DNA from: Croceibacterium soli
GTDB taxonomy: Bacteria; Pseudomonadota; Alphaproteobacteria; Sphingomonadales; Sphingomonadaceae
Direction of reading: 5' to 3'
DNA length: 64,000 nucleotides
NCBI RefSeq assembly: GCF_009828065.1
Contig: NZ_WTYK01000007.1
Coordinates: forward strand, 1 to 64,000
Part shown: positions 46,560 through 56,894 of the stretch, piece by piece
How the letters are laid out: each line of letters starts with the position of its first letter
Position numbering within the stretch: the first letter of the stretch is position 1
Translations under genes and position numbers: made by a program
The notes under the pieces: model-generated
The model's input: the letters and a program-made list of their open reading frames with translations, nothing else
Database searches by the model: none
Told to the model about the DNA's origin: nothing

Positions 46560-47383
46560 GATGCGCTCGATCTAGGGATCGCGCGGCGGTTGGCAAGGCT
46601 CGGTAATTGCGAGCGAACATCGGCGATGCGCGCGGGATCCAGGTTGACGAAACCGAGCCCGGCGGCCTCTCCGCCCATGTCGAGCAGGACCTCGCCCCAA
46701 GGATCGATCACCAGCGAGTGGCCGTAGGTCCGGCGGCCGTCCTCATGTTCACCGACTTGCGCCGCCGCGACGACGAAGGCCGATGCCTCGATCGCGCGGG
46801 TGCGCTGGAGCAAGTGCCAGTGGGCCTCGCCCGTCGGCACGGTGAAGGCGGCCGGAATTGCGATGACATCGCAGGACTGGCGCCCCAGTTCCTCGAACAG
46901 CGCAGGAAAGCGAACATCGTAGCAGATCGTCAGGCCGAGCTTCCCGATCGGCGTCTCGGCCGTGACGACCGCCTCGCCGGGAGCATAGGCGGCGGACTCG
47001 CGCCAGCTCTCCCCGTTCGCCAGCGTGACGTCGAACATGTGGATCTTGTCGTAGCGGGCGGCGATCGCGCCGCTGCCGTCGATCAGGAACGAGCGATTGG
47101 CCCAGCGGCCGTCCTCGCGCTGCACCGCCAGCGAGCCGAGCGCGATCCACATTCCGTTCGCAGCGGCCGCGTCGCGCACCGCGGCGAGCACGACGTCCTC
47201 GCTCTCCGGCCGGATGTTCCCGGCCGCACGCGTGCGGTCGCGGTCGAGCATTCCGGACATCTCGGGGGTGAACAGCATCGCCGCTCCGCCCTCTGCGGCC
47301 TGTCCGGCCGCGCTGACGAGGGTCTCCGCGTTGGCCGCGGGGTCGACGCCGCTGGTCATTTGCAGGATGGCGATGCGGCTCAT
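46556..47383 (-). CDS. carbon-nitrogen hydrolase (nitrilase superfamily, Nit1/deaminated glutathione amidase type)
   Basis: 275 aa. The catalytic Glu (FTPEMSG), Lys (RYDKIHMFDV) and Cys (LTICYDVRFPAL) of the nitrilase superfamily are all present. HMFDVTL and DVRFP are typical of the Nit1/NIT2 branch that removes the amide of deaminated glutathione, a repair role inferred from the family. It lies 14 bp after grxC and overlaps the DUF1178 gene by ATGA. Confidence 0.88.
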   Translation of the reverse strand: MSRIAILQMTSGVDPAANAETLVSAAGQAAEGGAAMLFTPEMSGMLDRDRTRAAGNIRPESEDVVLAAVRDAAAANGMWIALGSLAVQREDGRWANRSFLIDGSGAIAARYDKIHMFDVTLANGESWRESAAYAPGEAVVTAETPIGKLGLTICYDVRFPALFEELGRQSCDVIAIPAAFTVPTGEAHWHLLQRTRAIEASAFVVAAAQVGEHEDGRRTYGHSLVIDPWGEVLLDMGGEAAGLGFVNLDPARIADVRSQLPSLANRRAIPRSSAS

Positions 47384-47397
47384 GGCCCGGGTCGTAG

Positions 47398-47658
47398 TCA
47401 GATGCCGAGCAGGCTGTCCAGCTTGCCCTGCCGTTCCAGTGCGGCGAGATCGTCGCTGCCGCCCACCGGCTTGCCGTCGATGAACACCTGCGGCACGGTC
47501 ATGGCGCCGGGCGCGCGCTGGCGCATCTCTTCGCCCTTCGCCCCGTCCATAGTGATGTCGTACTCGGTGAACCCGACGCCCTTCTGCTCGAGCAATCGCT
47601 TGGCGCGCACGCAGTAGCCGCAGAACATCTTGGTGTAGATTTCGACCTTCGCAACCAC
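47398..47658 (-). CDS. grxC: glutaredoxin 3
   Basis: 86 aa. GTG 47658 gives MVAKVEIYTKMFCGYCVRAK with AAAGGA upstream; a GTG 11 codons further up (47691) is the alternative but falls near the divergent heat-shock promoter. The CGYC active site is a variant of CPYC. TVPQVFIDGKPVGGSDDL is the glutathione-binding part. It heads a three-gene run on the minus strand. Confidence 0.92.
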   Translation of the reverse strand: MVAKVEIYTKMFCGYCVRAKRLLEQKGVGFTEYDITMDGAKGEEMRQRAPGAMTVPQVFIDGKPVGGSDDLAALERQGKLDSLLGI

Positions 47659-47693
47659 GGTTGTTTCGTCCTTTCCGCTGGGCGCCCTCACCT

Positions 47694-47722
47694 CTTGAAC
47701 GGTGCACGCGTTATCATATCTA
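47694..47722 (+). promoter_or_regulatory. candidate sigma-32 promoter of the Hsp20 gene
   Basis: CTTGAA at 47694-47699 and TATCTA at 47717-47722 with a 17-bp spacer resemble alphaproteobacterial RpoH promoters. This would place the transcription start near 47730, leaving a leader of about 90 bases. Confidence 0.45.
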
Positions 47723-47762
47723 TTTTCTGTCGCCAGGCTCCGTCGCGGGCATGGCGGCAGAT

Positions 47763-47819
47763 GGGGGTGCCGATTGCGGGCCCCCGCGTGTCAAATTGCT
47801 CAACGGAGGATTTGTTTCG
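47763..47819 (+). promoter_or_regulatory. probable ROSE-type RNA thermometer
   Basis: Just before the hsp20 ATG, AAATTGCTC (47793-47801) pairs with GAGGATTT (47806-47813), with an AACG loop. The TTGCT segment covers the Shine-Dalgarno GGAGGA and leaves a bulged or G-G position, the hallmark of ROSE elements. An upstream hairpin, GGGGG..CCCCC at 47763-47785, is also typical. Heating should open it and allow translation. Confidence 0.65.
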
Positions 47820-48290
47820 ATGAACCGCTTTGACTTTACCCCCTATCGCCGTTCGACGGTGGGCTTCGATCGCCTGTTCGACCTGCTCGAAAACCAGGTG
47901 CGCAACAACACCGGCGACAACTACCCGCCGTTCAACATCGAGCGCCGCGGCGAGGACAGCTATCGCATCACCCTGGCGGTCGCCGGCTTCAAGCCCGACG
48001 ACCTGGAGATCACCGCGCAGCAGAACTTGCTCGTGGTCCAGGGCAAGAAGCGCGAAGAGCAGGAGGAAGGCGAGATGCTCCACCTGGGCATCGCCAACCG
48101 TGGGTTCGAACGCCGCTTCGAACTGGCCGACTTCGTGCGAGTCGATAATGCCGACCTGGCCGACGGGCTGCTGGTGATCGATCTCGTCCGCGAGGTTCCG
48201 GAAGCCATGAAGCCGAAAAAGATCCTGCTTCCGGGCCAGCAGAAGCTCGAAGTCGTGGAGCACCAGGAGCGGCAGGCCGACGCCGCCTGA
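47820..48290 (+). CDS. small heat shock protein Hsp20 (IbpA type)
   Basis: 156 aa. The alpha-crystallin domain spans about 35-130 (YPPFNIERRGEDSYRITLAVAGF in part, GKKREEQEEGEMLHLGIANRGFERRFEL, DGLLVIDLVREVPEAMKPKKI). The IxI-like tail lies in KKILL. It holds unfolding proteins for DnaK/ClpB. ATG 47820 follows GGAGGA inside a probable RNA thermometer, so heat induction at both transcription and translation is likely. Confidence 0.93.
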   Translation: MNRFDFTPYRRSTVGFDRLFDLLENQVRNNTGDNYPPFNIERRGEDSYRITLAVAGFKPDDLEITAQQNLLVVQGKKREEQEEGEMLHLGIANRGFERRFELADFVRVDNADLADGLLVIDLVREVPEAMKPKKILLPGQQKLEVVEHQERQADAA

Positions 48291-48578
48291 TCGGCCGGCC
48301 TTCGCTACCCAAGCTCCGGAATTCGGGGGCGGAACCGCAAGGCTCCGCCCCCTCGACGCGTAAGCGCCGATCCGCCCCCCAAAATGGCCGACCGGGTCGC
48401 AGAAGACGGCCAGTCCAAGCGGCGAACTGCTCGGACGCCCTGATTTTTCGGAGTGTCAGGCGCCCTCCCCCGTGCCGCGTAGGCACGGGTATCTCGGTGC
48501 GACCCGAATTCGTGCGCTAAGTCCGCGCGGGCAAGGAACGCAAGCGATTTCGCTCAACCGAGCGGAAGTGTCTCGCTT
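48291..48578. other. interval between convergent hsp20 and pyrG
   Basis: 288 bases with no supportable gene. There are hairpins at 48327-48352 (GGGGGCGGAA..TCCGCCCC) and 48473-48489 (CGTGCCGCGTAGGCACG), neither with a T-run. They may end the convergent transcripts. Confidence 0.4.
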
Positions 48579-50213
48579 TTAGACAAGTCGGGACTGGGCA
48601 AGCGCTGCGGCGATGAAGCCGGAAAACAGCGGATGCGGGTCGAACGGCTTGCTCTTCAGCTCCGGGTGGAACTGCACGCCGACGAACCAGGGATGGTCCG
48701 GCCGCTCGACGATTTCGGGCAGCAGGCCGTCGGGCGACATGCCGGAAAAGATCAGCCCCTGCTTCTCGAGCAGGTCGCGATAGGCCGAGTTGACCTCGTA
48801 GCGGTGGCGGTGGCGTTCGAAGATCTCGGTCGCCCCGCCGTAGATCTGGGAGACATGGCTGTTGCCGGCCAGCTTCGCCTCGTAGGCGCCGAGCCGCATG
48901 GTGCCGCCGAGATCGCCCTCCGCGGACCGCTGCTGCAGCCCTTCCTTGCTCATCCATTCGGTGATGATGCCCACCACCGGCGCCTCGGTCGGGCCGAACT
49001 CGGTGGAGGAGGCTTCCTCGTGGCCGGCGGCGCGCGCGCCTTCGATGCATGCCATCTGCATGCCCAGACAAATGCCGAAGAACGGCACCTTGCGTTCCCG
49101 CGCGAAGCGGACGCTGGCGATCTTGCCCTCGGAGCCGCGCTCCCCGAACCCGCCGGGCACGAGGATCGCGTGCATCGGTTCGAGCTGGGCGGCGATGTCC
49201 GCTTCGTCCTGCTCGAACACCTCGGCGTCGATCCAGCGGATGTTGACCTTGACCCGGTTGGCCAGGCCGCCGTGGACCAGCGCTTCGTTGAGCGACTTGT
49301 AGGCGTCAGGCAGGCCGACGTACTTGCCGACGACGCCAATCGTCACTTCGCCTTCCGGGTTGAAGTAGCGCTCGGTCACGTCGTGCCAGCGGGTCAGGTC
49401 CGGTTCGGGCGCGTCGGTGATGCCGAAGCCGCGCAGGACTTCGGAGTCGAGCCCTTCCTGGTGGTACTGCAGCGGCACGGAGTAGATCGAGCGGGCGTCG
49501 AGCGCGGGAATGACCGCTTCGGCGCGCACGTTGCAGAACTGCGCGATCTTGCGCCGCTCGGTGTCCGGCAGCGGATGCTCGGTGCGGCACAGCAGGACGT
49601 CGGGCTTGATGCCGAGCGAAGCCAGCTCGCGAACGGAGTGCTGCGTCGGCTTGGTCTTCAGCTCGCCCGCCGCCGCGATGTACGGCACCAGCGTCACATG
49701 CACGCTCAGCGTCTGCAGCGGCTCGAGCTCGTTCCTGAGCTGGCGGATCGCCTCCATGAACGGAAGGCTCTCGATATCGCCGACGGTGCCGCCGATCTCG
49801 CACAGGATGAAGTCGTGACCGTCGGTATCGGCCAGCGCGAACTGCTTGATCGCGTCGGTCACGTGCGGGATCACCTGCACGGTCGCGCCGAGATAGTCGC
49901 CGCGCCGCTCGCGGGCGATGATCTGCTGATAAATGCGGCCGGAGGTGACGTTGTCGCTCTGCCGGGCGGAGACGCCGGTGAAGCGCTCGTAGTGACCGAG
50001 GTCGAGATCGGTCTCGGCCCCGTCGTCGGTCACATAGACCTCGCCGTGCTGATAGGGGCTCATGGTCCCGGGATCGACGTTGAGATAGGGGTCGAACTTA
50101 CGAATGCGGACTTTGTAGCCGCGCGCCTGCAGCAACGCCGCGAGGCTTGCCGCCATGAGACCCTTGCCGAGCGATGAGACCACGCCGCCGGTAATGAAAA
50201 TGAACCGCGCCAT
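48579..50213 (-). CDS. pyrG: CTP synthase
   Basis: 544 aa enzyme that aminates UTP to CTP using glutamine. The N-terminal synthetase domain ([41 protein letters not shown]) is followed by a class I glutamine amidotransferase domain with the nucleophile in [16 protein letters not shown] and the His/Glu of [12 protein letters not shown]. Full length. It is last in the run tpiA-secG-pyrG. Confidence 0.97.
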   Translation of the reverse strand: MARFIFITGGVVSSLGKGLMAASLAALLQARGYKVRIRKFDPYLNVDPGTMSPYQHGEVYVTDDGAETDLDLGHYERFTGVSARQSDNVTSGRIYQQIIARERRGDYLGATVQVIPHVTDAIKQFALADTDGHDFILCEIGGTVGDIESLPFMEAIRQLRNELEPLQTLSVHVTLVPYIAAAGELKTKPTQHSVRELASLGIKPDVLLCRTEHPLPDTERRKIAQFCNVRAEAVIPALDARSIYSVPLQYHQEGLDSEVLRGFGITDAPEPDLTRWHDVTERYFNPEGEVTIGVVGKYVGLPDAYKSLNEALVHGGLANRVKVNIRWIDAEVFEQDEADIAAQLEPMHAILVPGGFGERGSEGKIASVRFARERKVPFFGICLGMQMACIEGARAAGHEEASSTEFGPTEAPVVGIITEWMSKEGLQQRSAEGDLGGTMRLGAYEAKLAGNSHVSQIYGGATEIFERHRHRYEVNSAYRDLLEKQGLIFSGMSPDGLLPEIVERPDHPWFVGVQFHPELKSKPFDPHPLFSGFIAAALAQSRLV

Positions 50214-50296
50214 GGGAGGTGGGCCCTACGCCCGCTTTCGGATTCGGCGCAAGCGATTGCTTGCGGATTTACACAGGGTTGCGAACTTGGAAGCGC

Positions 50297-50656
50297 TTAC
50301 TGCGCGACGTCGGCCAGTGGATCGTCCTGCGCCGGCTGGGCGGGAGCGGCCGGAGCCTGCTGCGCGCCGGCGGCCGGGACCTGGATCCGCTCGAGCGAAT
50401 CGTCGATCTCGCGCTCCGACGTGGTTTCCACCGCAACCGCGGCCATCACGATGGCGAGGACCACGAATGTGACCGCGAGCCATTTGGTGGAGCGGGTCAG
50501 GAAGTCCGCCGCGCCGCGCGCCGACATCAGGCCGCCGGGGCTGCCACCGCCGCCGATCCCCAGGCCGCCGCCTTCGGAACGCTGCATCAGCACGAGGCCG
50601 ACGAGCGCTGCGGCGATGATCGCCTGGACGACGGTGAGGAACAGGAAAAGGCTCAT
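50297..50656 (-). CDS. secG: preprotein translocase subunit SecG
   Basis: 119 aa. Two membrane helices (FLFLTVVQAIIAAALVGLVLM; WLAVTFVVLAIVMAAVAV) flank GGGLGIGGGGSPGGLMSARGAADFLTR (in part GLMSARGAADFLTR), the conserved loop of SecG. The Pro/Ala/Gln-rich tail is typical of alphaproteobacteria. It sits between tpiA and pyrG, a common order. Confidence 0.92.
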   Translation of the reverse strand: MSLFLFLTVVQAIIAAALVGLVLMQRSEGGGLGIGGGGSPGGLMSARGAADFLTRSTKWLAVTFVVLAIVMAAVAVETTSEREIDDSLERIQVPAAGAQQAPAAPAQPAQDDPLADVAQ

Positions 50657-50721
50657 AGCCGAAATACTCGCAAGCTTGCAGTCGCCGCGCGAGATAGCGA
50701 GCGCGGCGCTGCTTTACAATC

Positions 50722-51480
50722 TCAGGCTTCCAGAGCCTCGTGCGCTGCGGCGACAATGCCGAGGAAGCTTTCGGCCGTCAGGCTTGCGCCGCCGACAAGG
50801 GCGCCGCCCACTTCGTCCGCCGCCAGCAACACACCGGCATTGTCCGGCTTGACCGAACCGCCGTAAAGAATGCGCACCGAGGCGCCGTCTTCGCCATAGA
50901 GTGAAACGAGCTTCGCACGGATGGCGCGGTGCATCGCGCCGATGTCCTCGACCGTCGGGGTGCGGCCCGTGCCGATCGCCCAGACCGGCTCGTAAGCCAC
51001 GGTGACTTTGGCCACGGCGCCATCGGCCTGCGGAAGCGAGCCTTCGAGCTGACGGGCAACGACCGCCTCCGCCTCGCCGGCATCGCGCTGCGCTTCGGTT
51101 TCCCCGACGCAGACGATCACGTTCAGGCCCACCGACAGGGCGGATTCCGCCTTGGCGCGCACGTCGGCATCGGTTTCGCCATGATCGGCGCGGCGTTCGC
51201 TGTGGCCGACGATCACGAAACCGGCGCCGGAATCCTTGATCATCGCCGCGGAGATGTCGCCAGTGTGCGCGCCACCTTCGGCGGCATGGCAATCCTGCGC
51301 GCCGACGCCGATCAGCGAGGCTTCCTTGCGGGTGGCGTGGATCAGGGTGAACGGCGGCGCCAGGGCGACTTCGACCTTCATGAGCCGTTCGGCGGCGCGA
51401 TCGATCGCGCGCGCTTCCGACAGCATCGCACGGGTGCCGTGCATCTTCCAGTTACCGACGATGTAGGGACGTTCAGACAT
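50722..51480 (-). CDS. tpiA: triosephosphate isomerase
   Basis: 252 aa glycolytic enzyme. YIVGNWKMHG holds the active-site Lys, VIVGHSERR the electrophilic His, VAYEPVWAIGTGRTP the catalytic Glu and GGSVKPDNA the phosphate loop. Its ATG is about 200 bp from the divergent ppiD gene. Confidence 0.97.
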   Translation of the reverse strand: MSERPYIVGNWKMHGTRAMLSEARAIDRAAERLMKVEVALAPPFTLIHATRKEASLIGVGAQDCHAAEGGAHTGDISAAMIKDSGAGFVIVGHSERRADHGETDADVRAKAESALSVGLNVIVCVGETEAQRDAGEAEAVVARQLEGSLPQADGAVAKVTVAYEPVWAIGTGRTPTVEDIGAMHRAIRAKLVSLYGEDGASVRILYGGSVKPDNAGVLLAADEVGGALVGGASLTAESFLGIVAAAHEALEA

Positions 51481-51674
51481 GTTGCCTTAGAAACAGACCA
51501 TTGGAAAAGCCTGACAGCCAGGCGGGATGAGGCGCGCTAATCGGCAAGGCCCCGCTTGTCAAAGTCGCATTTCCACAGAGTGGGAAAGGCGCGGCGAACT
51601 GTTGCCGCAGCGCCGCAGCGGGGATATGGCGCCATCCGTTCCTGATACGCCGTTCCTCATGATGAAGTGGCCCG

Positions 51675-53606
51675 ATGCTGCAATTTTTCCGAAATTTCTT
51701 CAAATCCAAGCTCGGTGTTCCGGTGATGCTGGCGTTCCTGGTGCTGATCGGCCTGGCCTTCGCCAGCGCCGACGTCGCCAACACCGGCACCTTCGGGGGC
51801 GTTTCGGGCGGCGACCGGGTCGCGGTGGTTGGCGACCAGCGGATCAGCACCGCGGATCTCGCCGCGGCGATGACCGCCGCGCTGGATAACGAAAAGCAGC
51901 AGAACCCCACGCTGACGATGCAGGCGTTCATCGCCCAGGGCGGCATGGACCGGGTCCTGAACGAACTGCTGCAGCGCACGGCGATCTCCGAGTACGCCCG
52001 CAAGCACGGCCTGCGCGCCGGCGACCGGCTGATCGACAGCGAACTGGTCCAGATCCCCGCCTTCCGCGGCGCGGACGGGAAGTTCGACAACGAAGCCTTC
52101 CAGGCAGTGCTGCGCCAGCGCGGCCTGTCCGAGGCGCTGGTGCGGCAGGACATTGCCGCCGGGCTGTTCGCGCGGCAAGTCCTGCTTCCGGCGACGTTCG
52201 GCACGGCCGTGCCGGAAAGCCTGGCGCAGCGTTACGCCCGTCTCTTGCGTGAACGCCGCCAGGGATCGATCGCCGTGCTCCCCAGCACCGCGTTCGCACC
52301 GGAGGGCGCCCCCACGGCCGAGCAGCTGCAGGCCTACTACCGCGAGAACAACAGCGACTATATCCGGCCCGAACGGCGCGTAATCAGCTACGCCACGTTC
52401 GGCGAGGAAGTGCTTGGCGATACGCCCGCGCCGACCGATGCGCAGATTGCCGCGCGCTACGAACAGAACCGCGAGCAATACGCGGCCAGCGAAAGCCGCA
52501 CTTTCACCCAGCTCGTCGTGCCGACCCAGGCCGCGGCCAAGGCGGTCGCCGACAGGGTCGCCGCCGGTACCTCCCTGGCCGCAGCGGCGAGCGCCAGCGG
52601 CCTCGCCACCACCACCGTAGGTCCGGTGACGAAGGCCGCGTTCGCGGCGCAGACTTCTCAGGCCGTGGCCGATGCGGCGTTCGCTGCCGGCCAGGGCGCA
52701 GTCGCCGCCCCGGCGCGCGGCGGGCTGGGCTGGTATGTCCTGCGGGTCGACCAGATCGACCGGAAGCCGGCGCGCAGCCTGGCGGACGTGCGCGGCGAGA
52801 TCGCCGAATCGCTCGCCGCCGAACTGCGCCGCACCGCGTTTCTCGATATCGCCGCGCGGATCGAGGAACAGCTCGAGGAGGGCGGCAGCCTGGCCGAGGT
52901 CGCAGACGAGCTGAACCTCGAACTCCAGACCACCCGCCCGCTGACTGCCGATGGGCGCGTCTACGGCACGGACGAAACCGCTCCGCCGGTTCTCGCTCCG
53001 GCCCTGCGCACCGCGTTCGACATGGAGGAGGAAGAGCCGCAGCTGGCCGAAGTCGAGCCCGGCAAGACGTTCCTGGTCTTCGGCGTGACCGACATCACGC
53101 CCTCGGCGCCCGCGCCGCTCGCCCAGATCCGCGAGGACGTGATCGCCGACTGGCGCCGCAGCGTCGGCTCTGAACGGGCCAAGGCTGCGGCCCAGCGGGT
53201 CCTGCAGCGGGTTCAGAAGGGCCAGGCCCTTGCCGCTGCGCTCGCGGCCGAGAAGGTCCAGCTCCCGCCGATCGACCCGGTGAACATGGGGCGTGAGGAA
53301 CTCGCCCAAGCCCAGCAGGTCCCGCCGGTGCTCGCGCTGCTGTTCAGCATGGCCAAGGGCACGGTGAAGCGGCTCGAAGCGCCGCAGGACAACGGCTGGT
53401 TCGTGGTCCAGCTCGATCAGGTCACGGTCCCGGAGATGGAGCGGCAGGATCCGCTGGTCGGCGCGACCCGGCAGCAGCTGGCCGGCGTGTTCGGCGAGGA
53501 ATATGCCGAGCAGCTGGTGAAGGCGGCGCAGCGCGAAGTCGGCGTGGAGCGCAACCAGGAAGCGATCGACGCGGTGGCGAGGCAGCTCACCGGCCAGACC
53601 GAGTAG
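51675..53606 (+). CDS. ppiD: peptidylprolyl isomerase PpiD-like (SurA N-terminal domain protein)
   Basis: 643 aa envelope folding factor. One N-terminal membrane helix (VPVMLAFLVLIGLAFASADV) anchors a SurA-like chaperone region (about 45-200), with a parvulin-type domain near 255-370 (TFTQLVVPTQAAAKAVADRV, GLGWYVLRVDQI) and a long helical C-terminus. The parvulin motif is degenerate, so isomerase activity is uncertain. Its stop (53604-53606) lies next to the proposed CTG start of trpE. Confidence 0.88.
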   Translation: MLQFFRNFFKSKLGVPVMLAFLVLIGLAFASADVANTGTFGGVSGGDRVAVVGDQRISTADLAAAMTAALDNEKQQNPTLTMQAFIAQGGMDRVLNELLQRTAISEYARKHGLRAGDRLIDSELVQIPAFRGADGKFDNEAFQAVLRQRGLSEALVRQDIAAGLFARQVLLPATFGTAVPESLAQRYARLLRERRQGSIAVLPSTAFAPEGAPTAEQLQAYYRENNSDYIRPERRVISYATFGEEVLGDTPAPTDAQIAARYEQNREQYAASESRTFTQLVVPTQAAAKAVADRVAAGTSLAAAASASGLATTTVGPVTKAAFAAQTSQAVADAAFAAGQGAVAAPARGGLGWYVLRVDQIDRKPARSLADVRGEIAESLAAELRRTAFLDIAARIEEQLEEGGSLAEVADELNLELQTTRPLTADGRVYGTDETAPPVLAPALRTAFDMEEEEPQLAEVEPGKTFLVFGVTDITPSAPAPLAQIREDVIADWRRSVGSERAKAAAQRVLQRVQKGQALAAALAAEKVQLPPIDPVNMGREELAQAQQVPPVLALLFSMAKGTVKRLEAPQDNGWFVVQLDQVTVPEMERQDPLVGATRQQLAGVFGEEYAEQLVKAAQREVGVERNQEAIDAVARQLTGQTE

Positions 53607-53616
53607 GACCCCTACT

Positions 53617-55128
53617 CTGTCCGGTCCCCTGCCCGATAACGCCGCGGCTGCCCGCAAGCAGCTGGCGGAAGGCCGCCCCGCGCTGGTCTGGCGCCGGCTG
53701 ATCGCCGACACCGAAACGCCAGTGGGCGCCGCGCTCAAGCTGATCGAGCCGGGCCGCGGCGATTTCCTGCTCGAATCCGTCGAAGGCGGCGAGGTGCGCG
53801 GACGCTACAGCCTGCTCGGGATCGATCCCGATCTCGTGTTCCGCGCCACCGGCCGCGAATGCGAGGTCAACCGCCGCTGGCGGCAGGATCGCGAGAGCTT
53901 CGAGCCGCTGGCCGGCGACAGCCTCACCGAACTGCGCGCGCTGGTGCAGGCCTGCCGCATCGACGTGCCGCAAGACCTGCCGCCGATCGCCTGCCTGGTC
54001 GGCTATTTCGGTTACGAGACGATCGGCCTGGTCGAGAAGCTGCCGCGCGCGCCGCAGGGCGAACTGGCCCTGCCCGACATGCTGTTCGTGCGCCCGACGA
54101 CGATCCTGGTGTTCGACAACCTGTCCGACGAGCTGTTCTGCATCGCGCCCCTGTGGGCAGACGGGACCGATCCGGACCGCGCGCTGGAAGCTGCGGCGGA
54201 GCGCATCGACATCGTGTTGCGCAAGCTGGCTCAGGCCGCTCCGCCGGCGGTCCGGGACGCAAGCCTGCCCGACATGGCCCTCGCGCCCGTGATGAACGGC
54301 AGCGACTACGAGGCGATGGTGCTCAAGGCGAAGGACTACATCGCCGCCGGAGACATCTTCCAGGTCGTGCTGGCGCAGCGCTTCACCTGCCCCTTCCCGC
54401 TGCCGCCGTTCGCGCTCTACCGGGCGCTGCGGCGCGTGAACCCCTCGCCGTTCCTCTATTTTCTCGACCTTCCCGGCTTCGCCGTGGTCGGCTCGAGCCC
54501 GGAGATACTCGTCCGCGTGCGCGACGGCGAAGTGACGATCCGCCCGATCGCCGGCACGCGCCCGCGCGGCGCCACGCGGCAGGAAGACGATGCGGCCGAG
54601 CAGAGCCTGCTGGCCGATCCCAAGGAATGCGCCGAGCACCTGATGCTGCTCGACCTCGGCCGCAACGACGTCGGCCGGGTGGCCGCGGCGGACAGCGTCA
54701 AGGTCACCGCCAGCTTCACCGTCGAGCGCTACAGCCACGTGATGCACATCGTCAGCAATGTGGTTGGGCGGCTCGATCCTTCGAAGGACGCGCTCGACGC
54801 GCTGTTCGCCGGCTTCCCGGCGGGTACGGTCTCCGGCGCCCCCAAAGTCCGCGCCTGCCAGATCATCGCCGAGCTGGAGCCGGAGACCCGCGGGCCTTAC
54901 GCCGGCGGCGTCGGCTATTTCGCGCCGGACGGTTCGGTGGATAGCTGCATCGTCCTGCGTACGGCCGTGGTGAAGGACGGCATGATGCACGTCCAGGCCG
55001 GCGCCGGGATCGTCGCCGACAGCGACCCGGCCTACGAGCAGCGGGAATGCGAGGCCAAGGCCGGCGCCCTCATCGCCGCCGCCCGCGAGGCGGCGCGCGT
55101 GGCCGGCGAGCCGGATTTCGGCCAGTGA
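53617..55128 (+). CDS. trpE: anthranilate synthase component I
   Basis: 503 aa from a proposed CTG start at 53617. TrpE makes anthranilate from chorismate with ammonia from TrpG. The chorismate-binding core is intact ([49 protein letters not shown]). The first standard start codon, GTG 53722, would remove the conserved N-terminal block [15 protein letters not shown]. The frame is open upstream to 53521 but has no ATG, GTG or TTG. CTG 53617 gives [16 protein letters not shown] and has AGGA eight bases before it, right at the ppiD stop. Followed by trpG after 55 bp. Confidence 0.93.
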   Translation: MSGPLPDNAAAARKQLAEGRPALVWRRLIADTETPVGAALKLIEPGRGDFLLESVEGGEVRGRYSLLGIDPDLVFRATGRECEVNRRWRQDRESFEPLAGDSLTELRALVQACRIDVPQDLPPIACLVGYFGYETIGLVEKLPRAPQGELALPDMLFVRPTTILVFDNLSDELFCIAPLWADGTDPDRALEAAAERIDIVLRKLAQAAPPAVRDASLPDMALAPVMNGSDYEAMVLKAKDYIAAGDIFQVVLAQRFTCPFPLPPFALYRALRRVNPSPFLYFLDLPGFAVVGSSPEILVRVRDGEVTIRPIAGTRPRGATRQEDDAAEQSLLADPKECAEHLMLLDLGRNDVGRVAAADSVKVTASFTVERYSHVMHIVSNVVGRLDPSKDALDALFAGFPAGTVSGAPKVRACQIIAELEPETRGPYAGGVGYFAPDGSVDSCIVLRTAVVKDGMMHVQAGAGIVADSDPAYEQRECEAKAGALIAAAREAARVAGEPDFGQ

Positions 55129-55183
55129 GCCCCTTGATCGTACCCGAGAAACGGGCAAAGGCGACGCCGGAAAAGAGCGCCCC

Positions 55184-55786
55184 ATGATCCTGGTCATCGA
55201 CAACTACGACAGCTTCACCTTCAACCTGGTCCACTACGTGATGGAACTGGGCGCCGAGGTGCGGGTCGTGCGCAACGATGCGATCACCGCCGCCGAAGCG
55301 CTCGCCACCGGCGCCGCGGGGATCCTGATTTCGCCCGGTCCGTGCACGCCGAACGAAGCGGGCGTTAGCCTGGAGCTCGTCGCCGCCTGTGCGGAAGCGA
55401 AGCGGCCGCTGCTCGGCGTGTGCCTCGGGCATCAGGCGATCGGGCAGCATTTCGGCGGCCGGGTTACCCGCGGCGGGCTGATGCACGGCAAGACTTCGCC
55501 GGTCGATCATGACGGCACCGGCGTGTTCGCCGGGCTGCCCTGCCCGTTCACCGCCACGCGCTATCACTCGCTGATCGTCGACGAGATCCCCGATTGCCTG
55601 GTGGTCAACGCCACCAGCGAGACGCCCGGGCTCGACGGCACCAGCGTGATGGGCTTCCGCCACTTGGAGCTGCCGATCCACGGCGTGCAGTTCCACCCGG
55701 AAAGCATCGCCACCGAATACGGGCACGAGCTGCTCGCCAACTTCCTGGCGATCTGCGGCATCGAGGCGAAACGGGCCGCAGCATGA
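55184..55786 (+). CDS. trpG: anthranilate synthase component II (glutamine amidotransferase)
   Basis: 200 aa. [18 protein letters not shown], the oxyanion loop [11 protein letters not shown], the nucleophile [17 protein letters not shown] and [15 protein letters not shown] complete the catalytic set of class I amidotransferases. It supplies ammonia to TrpE. Its TGA overlaps the trpD ATG. Confidence 0.96.
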   Translation: MILVIDNYDSFTFNLVHYVMELGAEVRVVRNDAITAAEALATGAAGILISPGPCTPNEAGVSLELVAACAEAKRPLLGVCLGHQAIGQHFGGRVTRGGLMHGKTSPVDHDGTGVFAGLPCPFTATRYHSLIVDEIPDCLVVNATSETPGLDGTSVMGFRHLELPIHGVQFHPESIATEYGHELLANFLAICGIEAKRAAA

Positions 55787-56781
55787 GCGCGCTGCCCGGC
55801 GTCGAGCCGCACCTCACCGAGGAAGAGGCCGAGGAGGTCTTCGCCCTGATGCTCGACGGCAAAGTGGCCGACGACGACATCGAAGCGTTCCTTTCCGCTT
55901 TGGCCGACCGCGGCGAAACCGCCACCGAAATCACCGGCGCCGCCCGCGCCTTGCGCGCCCGCCTGATCCCGATCGAGGCGCCGGCCAACGCGATCGACGT
56001 CTGCGGCACCGGCGGAGACGGGCACCACACGCTGAATGTCTCCACCGCAGTCAGCCTCGTGGTCGCAGCCTGCGGCGTTCCGGTCGCCAAGCACGGCAAC
56101 CGCGCGGCGAGCTCGAAAGCCGGCGCCGCTGACACCCTCGAGGCGCTCGGCCTCGACATGGAGGCCGCCGGCCGCACCGCCGAGATGACCTTGCGCGAGA
56201 TCGGCATCTGCTTCCTGTTCGCCGCCAACCACCACCCGGCGATGCGGCGCATCCAGCCCATCCGCAAGAAGATCGGCAAGCGCACGATCTTCAACCTCAT
56301 GGGCCCGCTGTCGAACCCTGCGCACGTGAAAAACCAGCTCATCGGCATCGCCCGCCCCGGCTACGTGCCGATCTACGCCGAAGCGATGGCCCGGCTCGGC
56401 ACCGAGCGTTCGTTCATCGTCTCGGGCGACGAGGGCCTGGACGAACTGAGCCTCTCCGGCGGCAACGAGTGGGCCGAGGTGATCGGCAACGATTTCGAGA
56501 TGCACCGCATCGATGCCTCGGTGGCCGGTCTGGAGCACGCACCCGTCGAAGCGATCCGCGGCGGCGATGCGGCGCACAACGCGGCGGCGCTGAGGGCGCT
56601 GCTGATAGGCACGCCCGGTCCCTATCGCGATGCCGTGCTGTTCAACGCCGCCGGCGCTCTGATGGTGGCGGGCGAAGTGCGGACCTGGGCCGAGGGTGTC
56701 GAGGAAGCCGCCGAAGCTCTGGACAAAGGTCTGGCGAAGGCGCTGCTCGACTGCTGGATTGATACCGTCTCCAAAGTCTGA
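55783..56781 (+). CDS. trpD: anthranilate phosphoribosyltransferase
   Basis: 332 aa. Transfers phosphoribose from PRPP to anthranilate. [17 protein letters not shown] is the PRPP-binding glycine loop, [21 protein letters not shown] and [19 protein letters not shown] the anthranilate site, and [10 protein letters not shown] the conserved turn. ATG 55783 overlaps the trpG stop (ATGA). Confidence 0.96.
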   Translation: MSALPGVEPHLTEEEAEEVFALMLDGKVADDDIEAFLSALADRGETATEITGAARALRARLIPIEAPANAIDVCGTGGDGHHTLNVSTAVSLVVAACGVPVAKHGNRAASSKAGAADTLEALGLDMEAAGRTAEMTLREIGICFLFAANHHPAMRRIQPIRKKIGKRTIFNLMGPLSNPAHVKNQLIGIARPGYVPIYAEAMARLGTERSFIVSGDEGLDELSLSGGNEWAEVIGNDFEMHRIDASVAGLEHAPVEAIRGGDAAHNAAALRALLIGTPGPYRDAVLFNAAGALMVAGEVRTWAEGVEEAAEALDKGLAKALLDCWIDTVSKV

Positions 56782-56792
56782 GCCCCACCGTC

Positions 56793-56885
56793 CCGTTCGC
56801 CCTGAGCTTGTCGAAGGGCGGTTTTTCAGCCAAGCGCCGCACCGGCAAACAAGGGCCGGGGCTTCGACAAGCTCAGCCCGAACGG
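56793..56885. repeat. inverted repeat pair between trpD and trpC
   Basis: CCGTTCGCCCTGAGCTTGTC (56793-56812) and its inverted copy CTTCGACAAGCTCAGCCCGA (56862-56881) face each other. The pair belongs to the family at 5769-5902. It may fold in the trp mRNA and lies just before the trpC ribosome binding site. Confidence 0.85.
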
Positions 56886-56894
56886 AGTCAAGGA

